Shown: piece after piece, positions 8,034-15,389 of the stretch
Layout of the letters: the number at the start of each line of letters is the position of its first letter
Position numbering within the stretch: the stretch's first letter is position 1
DNA from: CAWGJC01 sp965276665
GTDB taxonomy: Bacteria > Pseudomonadota > Alphaproteobacteria > Acetobacterales > Acetobacteraceae
Length of the DNA: 64,000 nt
Assembly: GCA_965276665.1 (NCBI GenBank)
Contig: OZ255620.1
Coordinates: 4,092,001-4,156,000 of the forward strand
Direction of reading: 5' to 3'
The notes under the pieces: generated by a model
Database searches by the model: none
Told to the model about the DNA's origin: nothing
The model's input: only the letters and a program-made list of their open reading frames with translations
Translations under genes and position numbers: made by a program

Positions 8034-8276
8034 TTATTTGCGGTCGACATCTTTGGACGGCACGGTCCGCACCGGATTGACCGGTGACGGCGCGTTGGGC
8101 GGCGGCGTCATGTGCTGATCCCCCTGCGGGCCGAAATAGGTTTTGGAGAGCGTGCCGGGCGGCAATGCCGCCCGCTTTCCCGGCAGGCGGGATTCCGGAT
8201 GGTTCTCGCCCACCGATATCGATATCGGCTGATCGGGGAAGAGCGTCTTCTCGTCTAGATTCGGCTCATTGCTCAT
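8034..8276 (-). CDS. Small proline-rich hydrophilic protein, unknown function
   Basis: An 80-residue product whose ATG at 8276 is preceded by AGGAGA at ideal spacing, the main support for it being real. The sequence has an acidic N-terminus (Met-Ser-Asn-Glu-Pro-Asn-Leu-Asp-Glu) and a Pro/Thr/Ser-rich C-terminal half (Pro-Pro-Pro-Asn-Ala-Pro-Ser-Pro-Val), suggesting an unstructured protein. No signal peptide, membrane helix or known motif was seen. It sits in a run of small minus-strand genes between groEL and the membrane-protein cluster. Not recognised. Confidence 0.5.
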   Translation of the reverse strand: MSNEPNLDEKTLFPDQPISISVGENHPESRLPGKRAALPPGTLSKTYFGPQGDQHMTPPPNAPSPVNPVRTVPSKDVDRK

Positions 8277-8433
8277 TCCGTGTCTCCTGAAGCGCGCACG
8301 CTACTGACTGCTGGTCTGACCCGGTTGATGCTGCATCGCGCGCTCGCATTGCATATAGCTCGAGCCCGTGACGACCGGGTCCTGCTACTCGCAAAACCGT
8401 CTCGTATCGCTTTTTGCGGAGGCCAGGCATCTG

Positions 8434-8592
8434 TCAGAACCGTTTCGGATTGTCGTTTTGGTCGCCCGACTGCACCGGAGGTTTCGCTGACGAATTCTCG
8501 GCGGGTTTGGTCGGTTTGGTGCTGTGCGTGCCTCCGGGATCAGCGCCGGCCTGATCGTCACCTGTGCCCCGCTGGGCGTCTGTTTCCGCCAT
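8434..8592 (-). CDS. Very small disordered protein, unknown function
   Basis: A 52-residue product beginning at ATG 8592 with GAGGGAGA as ribosome-binding site. It is almost entirely polar: Gly-Asp-Asp-Gln, Thr-Lys-Pro-Thr-Lys-Pro, Ser-Gly-Asp-Gln-Asn-Asp-Asn, ending Pro-Lys-Arg-Phe. Such composition suggests an intrinsically disordered, possibly stress-related peptide, as with its neighbour at 8034-8276. A longer frame upstream (to 8775) has no credible start. Not recognised. Confidence 0.42.
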   Translation of the reverse strand: MAETDAQRGTGDDQAGADPGGTHSTKPTKPAENSSAKPPVQSGDQNDNPKRF

Positions 8593-9148
8593 TGCGTTTC
8601 TCCCTCGCTGATGGAGAACCACGGCGAACGCGGTGGGTTGCATCGCGGCTCCCATCGGCAAGCCCGCTCGATCGATCGCCGGTGTTCTCGAAATTGATCC
8701 TACGTCGGACGCGCCGCGTCGGCGTTGACCGCCATCAACACCGATACCGTTCGGCCTCGCAGCGCAGGCGATCACCGAACTAATTTGGGAAAAGGTCGGC
8801 TGACGGCGCTTAATCCTGATCTTCGGTCAGCTTCTTGCGCAGCTCGCAGTCGAAGTCTCGCCTTGTGAGTGATGGCGCGTTGCGAGCCGGCTGCTTTACG
8901 TTGCGCTGAGGTAAATCCGATTCGTCTTGGATGATTTGCGTGGCGGAGATACGGGTACGCGCGGGCGTGAAGGGAAGTTACTCACCCGAACGTAGTTCGC
9001 CCGAAAACGATGATCGCGTCCGCCAGCTGCTCCTGGATCGGATATCGGAAGCCGCCGGAAGGTGGGGCTTCCGGCGGCTTCCAAACCGGCTCCGACTGGG
9101 GATCGGCGGCGGCGGCCATAGATCGGCAAGAAGCCATGCTTTCGCAAC
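8593..9148. other. Intergenic stretch of about 550 bases, possible decayed coding traces
   Basis: No gene is supported. On the minus strand a frame of about 55 codons ending at 8810 has a protein-like C-terminus (Arg-Arg-Asp-Phe-Asp-Cys-Glu-Leu-Arg-Lys-Lys-Leu), but lacks any ATG, GTG or TTG between its stop codons, so it may be the tail of a decayed gene. The rest shows no recognisable sequence. Confidence 0.4.
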
Positions 9149-9364
9149 TCAGCCGCGTGGATTAGCCCGTTGTTGCGTCGCCACATTACTCTGCGAGATC
9201 ATGCCGCCCGCCCATGCGCTCTGGGTCCATGCAATGGTCTCGGCGTTTATCTCCGCTGCAGCCCTCTCCCAGAATTCTTCGCGCTTTGCTTCTGGCCGTC
9301 CGCTTCGTCGCCAGAGATCGTAGGCGCGGCGGAGGATGCGGACATTGACTGGGTCATCAAACAT
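9149..9364 (-). CDS. DUF2934 domain protein
   Basis: A 71-residue protein with the DUF2934 signature: Ile-Arg-x-Arg-Ala-Tyr-x-Leu-Trp-x-x-Ser-Gly-Arg-Pro followed by Glu-Glu-Phe-Trp-x-x-Ala-Ala-x-Glu-Ile in the first 40 residues. The ATG at 9364 has GGGAG upstream. The domain is common in alphaproteobacteria in short proteins of unknown function, sometimes near stress genes. Here it stands alone, with an AT-rich stretch upstream that probably holds its promoter. Confidence 0.7.
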   Translation of the reverse strand: MFDDPVNVRILRRAYDLWRRSGRPEAKREEFWERAAAEINAETIAWTQSAWAGGMISQSNVATQQRANPRG

Positions 9365-9696
9365 CTGTTTGCTCCCGTTTAGACAAAGGTAATCGATACA
9401 TGGTCGTTAAGAAATAACAAATAATCATTTCATTCTTAACGACTGCGTGAACGGTAGAATTCAAACAAGCGGCCTGTTACGCGTCGATCGCTGTTGGTCA
9501 TGGACGTCAAAGAGCAGCTATGGCGGATGGCGGCGAGAATGAAGCATGGTGAATGCGCGACGCTTCAGCGAAAAAGAGCGCCCGGCCTTTGCTTTGTCAC
9601 CGGTCTGGCCAGCCGACGGGGGGCGATTTCAATGGGGAGCGGACCCGATCCGCTCAGCGGCCGGCGGCGCGCTTTCTTTCGCTGAGCTGATGAGAA
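9365..9696. other. Intergenic stretch with an AT-rich promoter-like segment
   Basis: About 330 bases. The part at 9385-9460 is markedly richer in A and T than the rest of the window and lies just upstream of the DUF2934 gene on the minus strand, so it likely carries that promoter. No coding sequence is supported in the remainder. Confidence 0.45.
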
Positions 9697-9906
9697 TCAG
9701 TCTCGCTGGGCCGCCCGGCGAGCGGTGCTTGCCACGAGCAGCGCGGCGAGCCCGACGGCGAACAGGATGCAGGCCAAAGCGGCCGGAATTCCAAGCCTTG
9801 GCAGGCCCCAGACAACGACAAGCCAGATTAGGATCAGCAGCGCAAACAGGCCGTCATCGACGAACAGCCCCCAGAGCTCCCGCAGGACGGCACCCACCGC
9901 GCTCAT
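9697..9906 (-). CDS. Small two-helix membrane protein
   Basis: A 69-residue protein with two hydrophobic helices (about residues 18-38 and 41-61) separated by a short Gly-Leu-Pro-Arg turn and ending in a positively charged tail. Its ATG at 9906 overlaps the stop of the upstream COG4280-type gene by four bases (ATGA), so the two are translationally coupled and probably act together. Not otherwise recognised. Confidence 0.7.
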   Translation of the reverse strand: MSAVGAVLRELWGLFVDDGLFALLILIWLVVVWGLPRLGIPAALACILFAVGLAALLVASTARRAAQRD

Positions 9907-10658
9907 GGGGAGAGCCTCACATGACCATGCCGGGCGAGACAGGCGCGCACGGCGATCAGTCCGGCAGCCAGATAGAGGAGGATGAGGGCGGCGAGCGACC
10001 AGTCCGCGCCCGGCCAATTCAGGCCCGCGCCCTCGCCAAACCAGAAACTGCCGAATGCGGAGAGCAGAACGCCCACGAGAAACTTCAATTGATTTTCGGG
10101 CACCCGGGCCAGCGGGCGATGCACGGCGGCCCCGACGATCACCACCAGCACCAGCGCCGCCAGCGCGCCGAGGCTGCCCGCGCGCAGTAATGTCGTATCG
10201 CCCGCGCCGATTCCGAGCACGATGAACACAACCTCAGCGCCTTCGAGCATGGTGACCTGAAAGCTCGTCCCGAAGGCGATCTTGTCCCACGCTGCGGCCT
10301 GCGCGACGCCCGCCAGACGCCGCTGTTCCTTCTGAAATGCTTGAGCCTCGTCATGCAGCGGCAGGACACCGGCTGCGCGCAGGATGGCCTTCCGGAGCCA
10401 GCGCAGCCCGAACAGCAGCAGCAAACCGCCGACAACGAGCTGCAAGGCCTGCAGAGGAATTTCCGCCAGCGCCGGTCCGACCGCCGCGACGATACAGGCC
10501 AGCAGCACCAGGGCGGCGACGCTGCCGAGCAGCGCATCCCGCCAGCCCCGCATCGCGCCGACGGCAAGCACGACTGTCAGGGCTTCGACACCCTCGACGA
10601 GGGAGGCGAGAAAGGCAGCAAGCGCGGTCGGGCCCGCATGCGTCCATAAGCTCGGCAC
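9903..10658 (-). CDS. COG4280-type polytopic membrane protein
   Basis: A 251-residue protein of about six or seven membrane helices. It contains two related segments, Leu-Val-Glu-Gly-Val-Glu-Ala near residue 20 and Leu-Glu-Gly-Ala-Glu-Val near 150, an internal repeat with paired acidic residues in helices, as in transporters of metal cations. The GTG at 10658 is preferred because AAGGAG lies at the right distance; an upstream GTG at 10676 would place that site inside the gene. It is divergent from an RpiR regulator across a palindrome-bearing promoter region. Substrate unknown; the family resemblance is by eye. Confidence 0.75.
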   Translation of the reverse strand: MPSLWTHAGPTALAAFLASLVEGVEALTVVLAVGAMRGWRDALLGSVAALVLLACIVAAVGPALAEIPLQALQLVVGGLLLLFGLRWLRKAILRAAGVLPLHDEAQAFQKEQRRLAGVAQAAAWDKIAFGTSFQVTMLEGAEVVFIVLGIGAGDTTLLRAGSLGALAALVLVVIVGAAVHRPLARVPENQLKFLVGVLLSAFGSFWFGEGAGLNWPGADWSLAALILLYLAAGLIAVRACLARHGHVRLSP

Positions 10659-10683
10659 CGTCCTGTCTCCTTGCACACCAGCC

Positions 10684-10731
10684 GACGTAGCCTATACTAC
10701 GTCATATGTCATTCTGGTAGTGAATATTACA
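10684..10731. promoter_or_regulatory. Operator-like palindromes between the COG4280 gene and the RpiR regulator
   Basis: GACGTAG (10684-10690) and CTACGTC (10697-10703) form a perfect 7-base inverted repeat around CCTATA, and about 12 bases on an imperfect dyad TGGTAGTGAATATTACA (10715-10731) follows. Both lie in an AT-richer divergent promoter region. They are good candidates for binding sites of the adjacent RpiR-family protein, which would then control both directions; this link is inferred. Confidence 0.55.
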
Positions 10732-10746
10732 GGATCGGTCATCGCC

Positions 10747-11619
10747 ATGAGACACCCAGCCGCGCGGCATCAGGCCCGGCTCGAGGAACGGCTTCGCGGG
10801 CCGGCGAAACGCCTCGGCGGCGCGGGGGATCGTGTCGTCCGGTTCGTGCGGGAGAATCGCGAGGTCGTTCTCGCATGCTCGGCGGCGGAGATCGGCGCGC
10901 GCATCGGCACGTCGGACGCGACGGTGATCCGCACGATCCAGGCATTGGGCTTCGCCGGGCTGACCGAATTAAAAAACGCCATTCTTGAATCGCTCGCCGC
11001 GGCCTCGACCCCGGCGGCCGCCATGCGCCGATCGCTCGCCGATCTCGAGCAAAGCACCGGCGAGGCGCTCGACGACGTGCTGCAGACCCATGCCGACGGT
11101 CTGGATGTCATCAGGTCGAAAGCATGCCGCGCGCAGATCGCGGCGGCTGTGCATGCGCTCGACGCCGCGCAACGTGTCGTCATCTTCGGGATCGGCCCGT
11201 CTGCCGCGCTCGCGAGCTATGTCGCGACCATGCTGGCGCGGACCGGCCGCTGCGGCTTTGCGCTGAATGCCACGGGCTCCATGCTTGCCGACCAGATGCT
11301 CGGCCTGCGTACGGGCGATGCTTTGCTCATCCTGGCCTATGGACGGCTTTACCAGGAAGTGGCGGTGGTGTTCGCAACCGCCAGGAGTCTCGGATTGCGC
11401 ACCATCCTGCTGACCGAGGCGATGGGGACGCCGCTCGCGAAGCTCGCCGATGTGGTCGTCGCGGTGCCGCGTGGTCGCCCCGGCGGCATCGCCTTGCATG
11501 GCGCGACCCTGATCGCCCTCGAAGCGATCGTGTTCTCGCTTGCCGCCGCGAAACCAGATGAGGCGCTGACATCCCTCGATCGCCTTGGCGCGCTGCGCCG
11601 GGCCATCGGCGGCGGATGA
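10747..11619 (+). CDS. RpiR/MurR family transcriptional regulator (HTH + SIS)
   Basis: 290 residues with the two-domain plan of the family. The N-terminal HTH (about residues 28-85) has the typical Ile-Gly-x-x-Ile-Gly-Thr-Ser-Asp-Ala-Thr-Val-Ile-Arg segment. The C-terminal SIS fold (about 130-260) opens Val-Val-Ile-Phe-Gly-Ile-Gly-Pro-Ser and normally binds a sugar phosphate. Here it is flanked by two membrane-protein genes rather than sugar enzymes, so its ligand may differ. ATG 10747 was chosen as the first start after the divergent promoter. Palindromes just upstream are its likely targets. Confidence 0.88.
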   Translation: MRHPAARHQARLEERLRGPAKRLGGAGDRVVRFVRENREVVLACSAAEIGARIGTSDATVIRTIQALGFAGLTELKNAILESLAAASTPAAAMRRSLADLEQSTGEALDDVLQTHADGLDVIRSKACRAQIAAAVHALDAAQRVVIFGIGPSAALASYVATMLARTGRCGFALNATGSMLADQMLGLRTGDALLILAYGRLYQEVAVVFATARSLGLRTILLTEAMGTPLAKLADVVVAVPRGRPGGIALHGATLIALEAIVFSLAAAKPDEALTSLDRLGALRRAIGGG

Positions 11620-11654
11620 AACGCGTAGCCCGTAACGAGCCAAGAGAGTCGCAG

Positions 11655-12431
11655 ATGACAACATCCCGTAACGCGGAAATTGCCTTCAGCAAGGTTCCGG
11701 AAGTCACTCTCGGCTTCTGGCTCATCAAGATTCTCGCGACGACATTGGGCGAGACCGGCGGCGATTCCGTCTCGATGTCGCTCAATCTCGGCTATGCGGC
11801 GAGCAGCGTCATCTTCATCATCGTGTTCATCGTCGCGGTCTTCGCGCAGATCAGAGCGCGTGTCTTCTCCCCGTTTCTCTACTGGTTCGTGATCGTCGCG
11901 ACGACGACGGCGGGGACGACGATGGCGGATTTCGCCGATCGTTCGCTTGGCGTCGGCTATCCTGGCGGCGCTTCGACGCTCTTCGTGCTGCTGATCGCGT
12001 CCCTCGGTCTCTGGTACTGGAAAACCGGATCGATCTCGGTCAACACCGTCAGCACGCCAAGGACGGAAAGCTTCTACTGGGTCGCGATCCTCTTCTCGCA
12101 AACGCTCGGCACCGCCTTGGGCGACTGGATGGCGGACACGAACGGGCTTGGGTTCGAGAGAGGAGCGCTTGTCTTCGGCGCCGGGCTCGCCCTGGTGGCC
12201 GCGGCCTATTTCCTCACGAACATCTCCCGCACAGCGCTTTTCTGGGCCGCATTCATCCTTACGCGGCCGTTGGGAGCGACATTGGGCGATCTTTTCGACA
12301 AGCCATTGGCCGATGGCGGTCTCAACGTGAATCGCTTCTACGCCTCGGCGATCCTCGCCGTGCTCATCATCGTTTGCATCATCGTCATTCCGCAACGGGC
12401 GGGGCGGCGTCCTGGGGCCGCGACGTCCTGA
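11655..12431 (+). CDS. COG4705-type polytopic membrane protein
   Basis: 258 residues, about eight membrane helices. The sequence contains four variants of one motif: Thr-Leu-Gly-Glu-Thr-Gly-Gly-Asp near 23, Thr-Thr-Ala-Gly-Thr-Thr-Met-Ala-Asp near 84, Thr-Leu-Gly-Thr-Ala-Leu-Gly-Asp near 147, and Arg-Pro-Leu-Gly-Ala-Thr-Leu-Gly-Asp near 208. The repeated Gly/Thr/Asp motifs, one per helix pair, suggest a four-repeat channel or transporter with a ring of Asp residues. Start ATG 11655 follows AAGAGAG; an upstream ATG at 11616 overlaps the regulator. Substrate unknown; probably regulated with the COG4280-type gene by RpiR. Confidence 0.78.
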   Translation: MTTSRNAEIAFSKVPEVTLGFWLIKILATTLGETGGDSVSMSLNLGYAASSVIFIIVFIVAVFAQIRARVFSPFLYWFVIVATTTAGTTMADFADRSLGVGYPGGASTLFVLLIASLGLWYWKTGSISVNTVSTPRTESFYWVAILFSQTLGTALGDWMADTNGLGFERGALVFGAGLALVAAAYFLTNISRTALFWAAFILTRPLGATLGDLFDKPLADGGLNVNRFYASAILAVLIIVCIIVIPQRAGRRPGAATS

Positions 12432-12505
12432 ACCCCAGGGCTCAATTCCCAGACTCCAGGCTCAATTCATGACACCAGTGTGGTCGGCTGCTAGCGCGGC
12501 CGAGC

Positions 12506-12535
12506 AAAAGGGCGCCTCCCTTGTGGCAGACGCCC
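12506..12535 (-). terminator. Rho-independent terminator of the GH16 gene
   Basis: On the minus strand, 25 bases after the GH16 stop, an 11-base stem with one mismatch (outer GGGCG/CGCCC, loop ACAA) is followed by TTTT. This is a textbook intrinsic terminator for the glucanase transcript. Confidence 0.75.
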
Positions 12536-12559
12536 CCTTGTTGGGCGGCGGTGCGGAAA

Positions 12560-13699
12560 CTACTGGAACACGTGCACCTTGCTGAACGTGACCGGCCACG
12601 AAACGCCGGTGCCGAGCTGCAGGTAGATCGCGCCCCCGCTATTGGCGATTGTGAACGTGCTCGAGCCGCTCGAGCTGGACTTTCCGCTACTGCTGGCGAT
12701 CTGCGTCGCGACGGCGGCGGTCGTCGCCACGGACAATGTCTCGACATTATCGATGTAGAAGGTGATCGCGGTCGGCGTCCACAGACAGCCATATGTGTGC
12801 GGCTGGGTGAGATCGATGCCGCTCTGGTTCGGCACAGTGTTGTTTAAATTATTGAACTGATCTCCGCTTCCGTCGAGCCACTGATGCACGGTCGAGATCA
12901 AGTTGCACTTTCCGATGCCGGGCCACGAGGCGTTCGCATACGCCTCGATGAAATCCAGCTCCATGTAAGGCGCGGATGTATAGCCGTTCACCATCGCCGA
13001 CCAGAAAGCGGGCCAGCCAGGATTCTTGCCGGCGAGCGTCGGATCAAATTTCAGTGTCGCCTCGAAATACCCATACTGAAAGGCGAGGCCCTGACCCTGG
13101 TTCGTCGCGTGCGCGCCGGGCTTCGACATGGCGGGGCTGTGCGAGTTGAGCGTGACCAGCCCGTTATAGCTCTGCTCCGTCTCGAAGGTGAGAGAGCCGT
13201 CGCTGTTGACGGTCCATGCCGAAGGTGGTGGCTGGTTGGTGCCGTCGAAACCATTATAGGGATACCAATCGTGCGTGCCGGTATTGTCGGGCGAGACGCT
13301 GCTCGAGGTAAAGCCATTTGCGCCGAAGACGCAGGTGGTATAGCCGGCAGCGACCGCCTGCGCTGGGGGCGCCGGGCCGCCGGAAACCGGTGTAGGGGTC
13401 GGTGTGGGAGTCGGAGTGGGTGTCGGTGTCGGTGTCGCCACACGTGGATCACCAGGCAGTTTCTTCCACATCCCCGATGTCTTCCCGTAGAAAGCGCCTG
13501 ACGAATCTTGGTAGTAGACCGCCCCGTTCCACGCGAAAATCATCTTCACATTCGACGAGTTGGGATTGGTGTTTCCGTTTTCGATCACCTGAGCGCCCGT
13601 CGCTGCGCCCGATTTCGGTGGCGCGATGCCATACTGGTTGCCTGCGCTGTCGGTGAGGAAGTCGGTCCAGACCGTTGTGTTGTTTGCCGATGACGTCAT
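12560..13699 (-). CDS. GH16-family beta-glucanase with Thr-Pro linker
   Basis: 379 residues. The C-terminal part is a GH16 jelly-roll: Tyr-Gly-Tyr-Phe-Glu-Ala near 209, Trp-Pro-Ala-Phe-Trp near 229, and the catalytic block Glu247-Leu-Asp249-Phe-Ile-Glu252, with nucleophile, assisting Asp and acid/base in the ExDxxE order. A Thr-Pro repeat linker (about 88-104) joins it to an 85-residue N-terminal module with aromatic-rich strands (Trp-Asn-Gly-Ala-Val-Tyr-Tyr). No Sec or Tat signal is seen: ATG 13699 follows GGAGA, and the upstream in-frame ATG at 13711 adds no hydrophobic segment. The enzyme would hydrolyse beta-1,3/1,4-glucans; export would need a non-classical or type I route. Confidence 0.88.
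   Translation of the reverse strand: MTSSANNTTVWTDFLTDSAGNQYGIAPPKSGAATGAQVIENGNTNPNSSNVKMIFAWNGAVYYQDSSGAFYGKTSGMWKKLPGDPRVATPTPTPTPTPTPTPTPVSGGPAPPAQAVAAGYTTCVFGANGFTSSSVSPDNTGTHDWYPYNGFDGTNQPPPSAWTVNSDGSLTFETEQSYNGLVTLNSHSPAMSKPGAHATNQGQGLAFQYGYFEATLKFDPTLAGKNPGWPAFWSAMVNGYTSAPYMELDFIEAYANASWPGIGKCNLISTVHQWLDGSGDQFNNLNNTVPNQSGIDLTQPHTYGCLWTPTAITFYIDNVETLSVATTAAVATQIASSSGKSSSSGSSTFTIANSGGAIYLQLGTGVSWPVTFSKVHVFQ
13388..13437. repeat. Hexanucleotide tandem repeat encoding the Thr-Pro linker
   Basis: A run of near-identical 6-base units (plus strand GGTGTC, GGAGTC, GGTGTG variants) encodes consecutive Thr-Pro pairs in the GH16 protein. Such tracts expand and contract by slippage, changing linker length in two-residue steps without frameshift. 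Confidence 0.8.
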
Positions 13700-14163
13700 T
13701 GGGTTCTCCATTTTAGGTTCGCTGATGCAGAGCGTGCACGTGGGCGCTGGGTGTGTCCGTTTGGGAAGGCGAGATTGCGCGACGCCACGAAGTCGGATCA
13801 GCGTAACGCCGGCACAGATCTGCCCTTTCACCGCACTGTCCGGAGGAGACACGGCGCCAGTCGAACGGATGGAAGCGTCGGCTCAGATCGCGCGAGTCTT
13901 GTTACCCGCTGATGCCGCCATGCCTGCATTCCCTTGGTTGCGTAACCGAACGCGCCCCTGGCGACTTCCTTGATGGCAGAAGCATCGGATGAGAATCGCT
14001 CGGGCGTTCTGACCTTCCAAAAGCTATAGGGCGCGTGGCGGATTTGCCGGCTAAGGATTAATTGTCCGAATTGACTGCCTGCGTTGCCAAGGCCTGTGCT
14101 GCAGTCAAGCGATGTCTGACGCACTGGTCGATGCTGACAGAATGCCGATCGTGCTCAAGCTGA
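13700..14163. other. Upstream region of the GH16 gene, no gene supported
   Basis: About 460 bases. The part next to 13700 must carry the GH16 promoter and ribosome-binding site on the minus strand. Short open frames (for example minus-strand 13828-14124) lack a ribosome-binding site and recognisable sequence. Confidence 0.45.
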
Positions 14164-14584
14164 CGCGTCTTCGCTGACGATAAAATCACCGACATGCAGA
14201 TAATGGCGAAGATCAGAAGCTATATCACTGGTTCCGACTTCTCCATTTTCGACATATCTGGATGGAACCCGAACGTGACGCTGGAACTCGGATTAGTGCC
14301 GAGTCTCTGGGAAACCACTCGCTCTCATGGATCAACGCTATCCTAAACAGGATCGCCGGCCGCCCATCTCCGATCACATAGTGTTAATGCAGAAAGCCGC
14401 GATGGGGATACTTGAAACAAATGAAGGCCTAAAAATGGCGGAGAAAGCCGAGCTTCTGGATGTAGACGTGAAGCTCGCCCAGGTCGTCGTTAATCCTATA
14501 GTGGACGGTAAGCAGCTCACTTCAATAGGTGATTGTCGAGAAACAAAATATTACATCCGACGGGCACGGCCCGTGCGGAAGTAA
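14164..14584 (+). pseudogene. Broken TIR-like / nucleotide-binding-fold protein gene
   Basis: From 14164 a frame reads Val-Phe-Ala-Asp-Asp-Lys-Ile, then Ser-Asp-Phe-Ser-Ile-Phe-Asp-Ile-Ser-Gly-Trp-Asn-Pro-Asn-Val-Thr-Leu-Glu-Leu-Gly, a pattern typical of TIR-like and nucleoside-deoxyribosyltransferase-like folds in defence-type proteins. It hits a stop at 14344-14346. A second frame, open from ATG 14327 to 14584, encodes 85 charged residues that could be the continuation after a frameshift or an unrelated short gene. No start or N-terminal beta strand is found before 14164 (a stop lies at 14161), so the gene looks truncated and frameshifted. Assignment is by eye and tentative. Confidence 0.4.
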
Positions 14585-14633
14585 CGCCGACAGGAATCAT
14601 TTTACTCCATCGGCTTCCACGCCCCTTTGCGTT

Positions 14634-14885
14634 TCAGCTTACCTGCGGAGCAGTGTGAGCATCCTCTGCGTCGCTGACCGGCAGGCTGTTCAATCCTGCG
14701 GGCAAAGCATGTGCCTCATGCACGAGGGTCAAAGCCTCCAACCAATCCGCCACGGCATCTGGAACCGGATACCGACCGGTCGCCCATCTCCGCGTGCGTG
14801 TTTCATGCACGCCAAGCCGAACCGACAATCCACGTTGCGTCCAACCGATCGTATCTAGACATTCGCGGAGCCCGGTGGGACTCAT
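14634..14885 (-). CDS. Small XRE-type helix-turn-helix protein
   Basis: 83 residues with a single HTH: Ile-Gly-Trp-Thr-Gln-Arg-Gly-Leu-Ser-Val-Arg-Leu-Gly-Val in the first two helices, then Arg-Arg-Trp-Ala-Thr-Gly-Arg-Tyr-Pro-Val-Pro, as in short DNA-binding proteins common in accessory and phage-derived regions of alphaproteobacteria. Its ATG at 14885 overlaps the stop of the upstream small membrane-protein gene by four bases. Target unknown; it could control its own small operon. Confidence 0.72.
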   Translation of the reverse strand: MSPTGLRECLDTIGWTQRGLSVRLGVHETRTRRWATGRYPVPDAVADWLEALTLVHEAHALPAGLNSLPVSDAEDAHTAPQVS

Positions 14886-15049
14886 GGCCCCAGCACCTTC
14901 ATGAGAGCGACCGTCGCCGCCACGATGCTGCCTCCAGCCGTCATGGCGCTGACCACGAGGGCCAACGGAGCCAGCCGCGTTTCCTGCTGCTTCCGAGCGG
15001 CGTCTGCCTGAAGCTGATTGATGCGGGCGATTTGCTCTTGCACGTTCAT
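14882..15049 (-). CDS. Short single-helix membrane protein
   Basis: A 55-residue product from ATG 15049: a charged coiled-coil-like N-terminal half (Gln-Glu-Gln-Ile-Ala-Arg-Ile-Asn-Gln-Leu-Gln) followed by a hydrophobic helix (Ala-Pro-Leu-Ala-Leu-Val-Val-Ser-Ala-Met) rich in Gly and Ala. The layout resembles small holin-like or phage-associated proteins, but no family was recognised. A longer frame exists to 15151, but a 17-base tandem duplication straddles this start and shifts frame. It is coupled to the XRE gene (ATGA overlap). Confidence 0.55.
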   Translation of the reverse strand: MNVQEQIARINQLQADAARKQQETRLAPLALVVSAMTAGGSIVAATVALMKVLGP

Positions 15050-15072
15050 GTCGACTGCACGTTCATGTCGAC
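15039..15072. repeat. 17-bp perfect tandem duplication at a gene start
   Basis: TGCACGTTCATGTCGAC occurs twice without a gap (15039-15055 and 15056-15072). Each copy brings an ATG on the minus strand; because 17 is not a multiple of three, the second ATG is out of frame with the gene. Confidence 0.9.
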
Positions 15073-15143
15073 AACTATGTCTCTCATCGGAGAACCCTAT
15101 CGACCCGCCCGAGAGCACGATCTGCCAGCCGCCCCCTTTGGGT

Positions 15144-15353
15144 TTAGTCACCCTCGGGCGACGGTTCGAGCAGGCTAACCAGACTAACCTTGCCCCCGCA
15201 TTCCTGGCACCGCATACGCCGGTTGATCTGCTCCATCGAAAGATTCTGATGCCGTGGCAGCAACTTGGTCATAGGGAATACGCGCCTACTTCGCGCGCAG
15301 ACACAAGACGCCTTCAACCAACGCCCAGCGAGGTGCGAAATCGGCGTCGCCAT
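15144..15353 (-). CDS. Small zinc-ribbon-like protein
   Basis: 69 residues with two cysteine pairs, Cys-Val-Cys near residue 17 and Cys-Gln-Glu-Cys-Gly-Gly near 49, the second preceded by Met-Glu-Gln-Ile-Asn-Arg-Arg-Met-Arg. Short proteins of this kind with a CxC...CxxC pattern are common and uncharacterised in alphaproteobacterial accessory regions. A Zn-binding role is inferred from the spacing. It lies between the CoA transferase gene and the XRE gene pair, all on the minus strand. Confidence 0.52.
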   Translation of the reverse strand: MATPISHLAGRWLKASCVCARSRRVFPMTKLLPRHQNLSMEQINRRMRCQECGGKVSLVSLLEPSPEGD

Positions 15354-15389
15354 GGCGAGCTCGCGGCTGCCAAGGTTTTCGTGTGCCGG

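Noticed and set aside
8810..8974. Minus-strand frame ending in a protein-like Arg-Asp-Phe-Asp-Cys-Glu-Leu-Arg-Lys-Lys
   Set aside because: No ATG, GTG or TTG between its bounding stops and no ribosome-binding site; at best a decayed tail.
9546..10190. A 214-codon plus-strand frame opposite the small membrane genes
   Set aside because: It runs antisense through two genes with clear membrane-helix patterns and has no ribosome-binding site.
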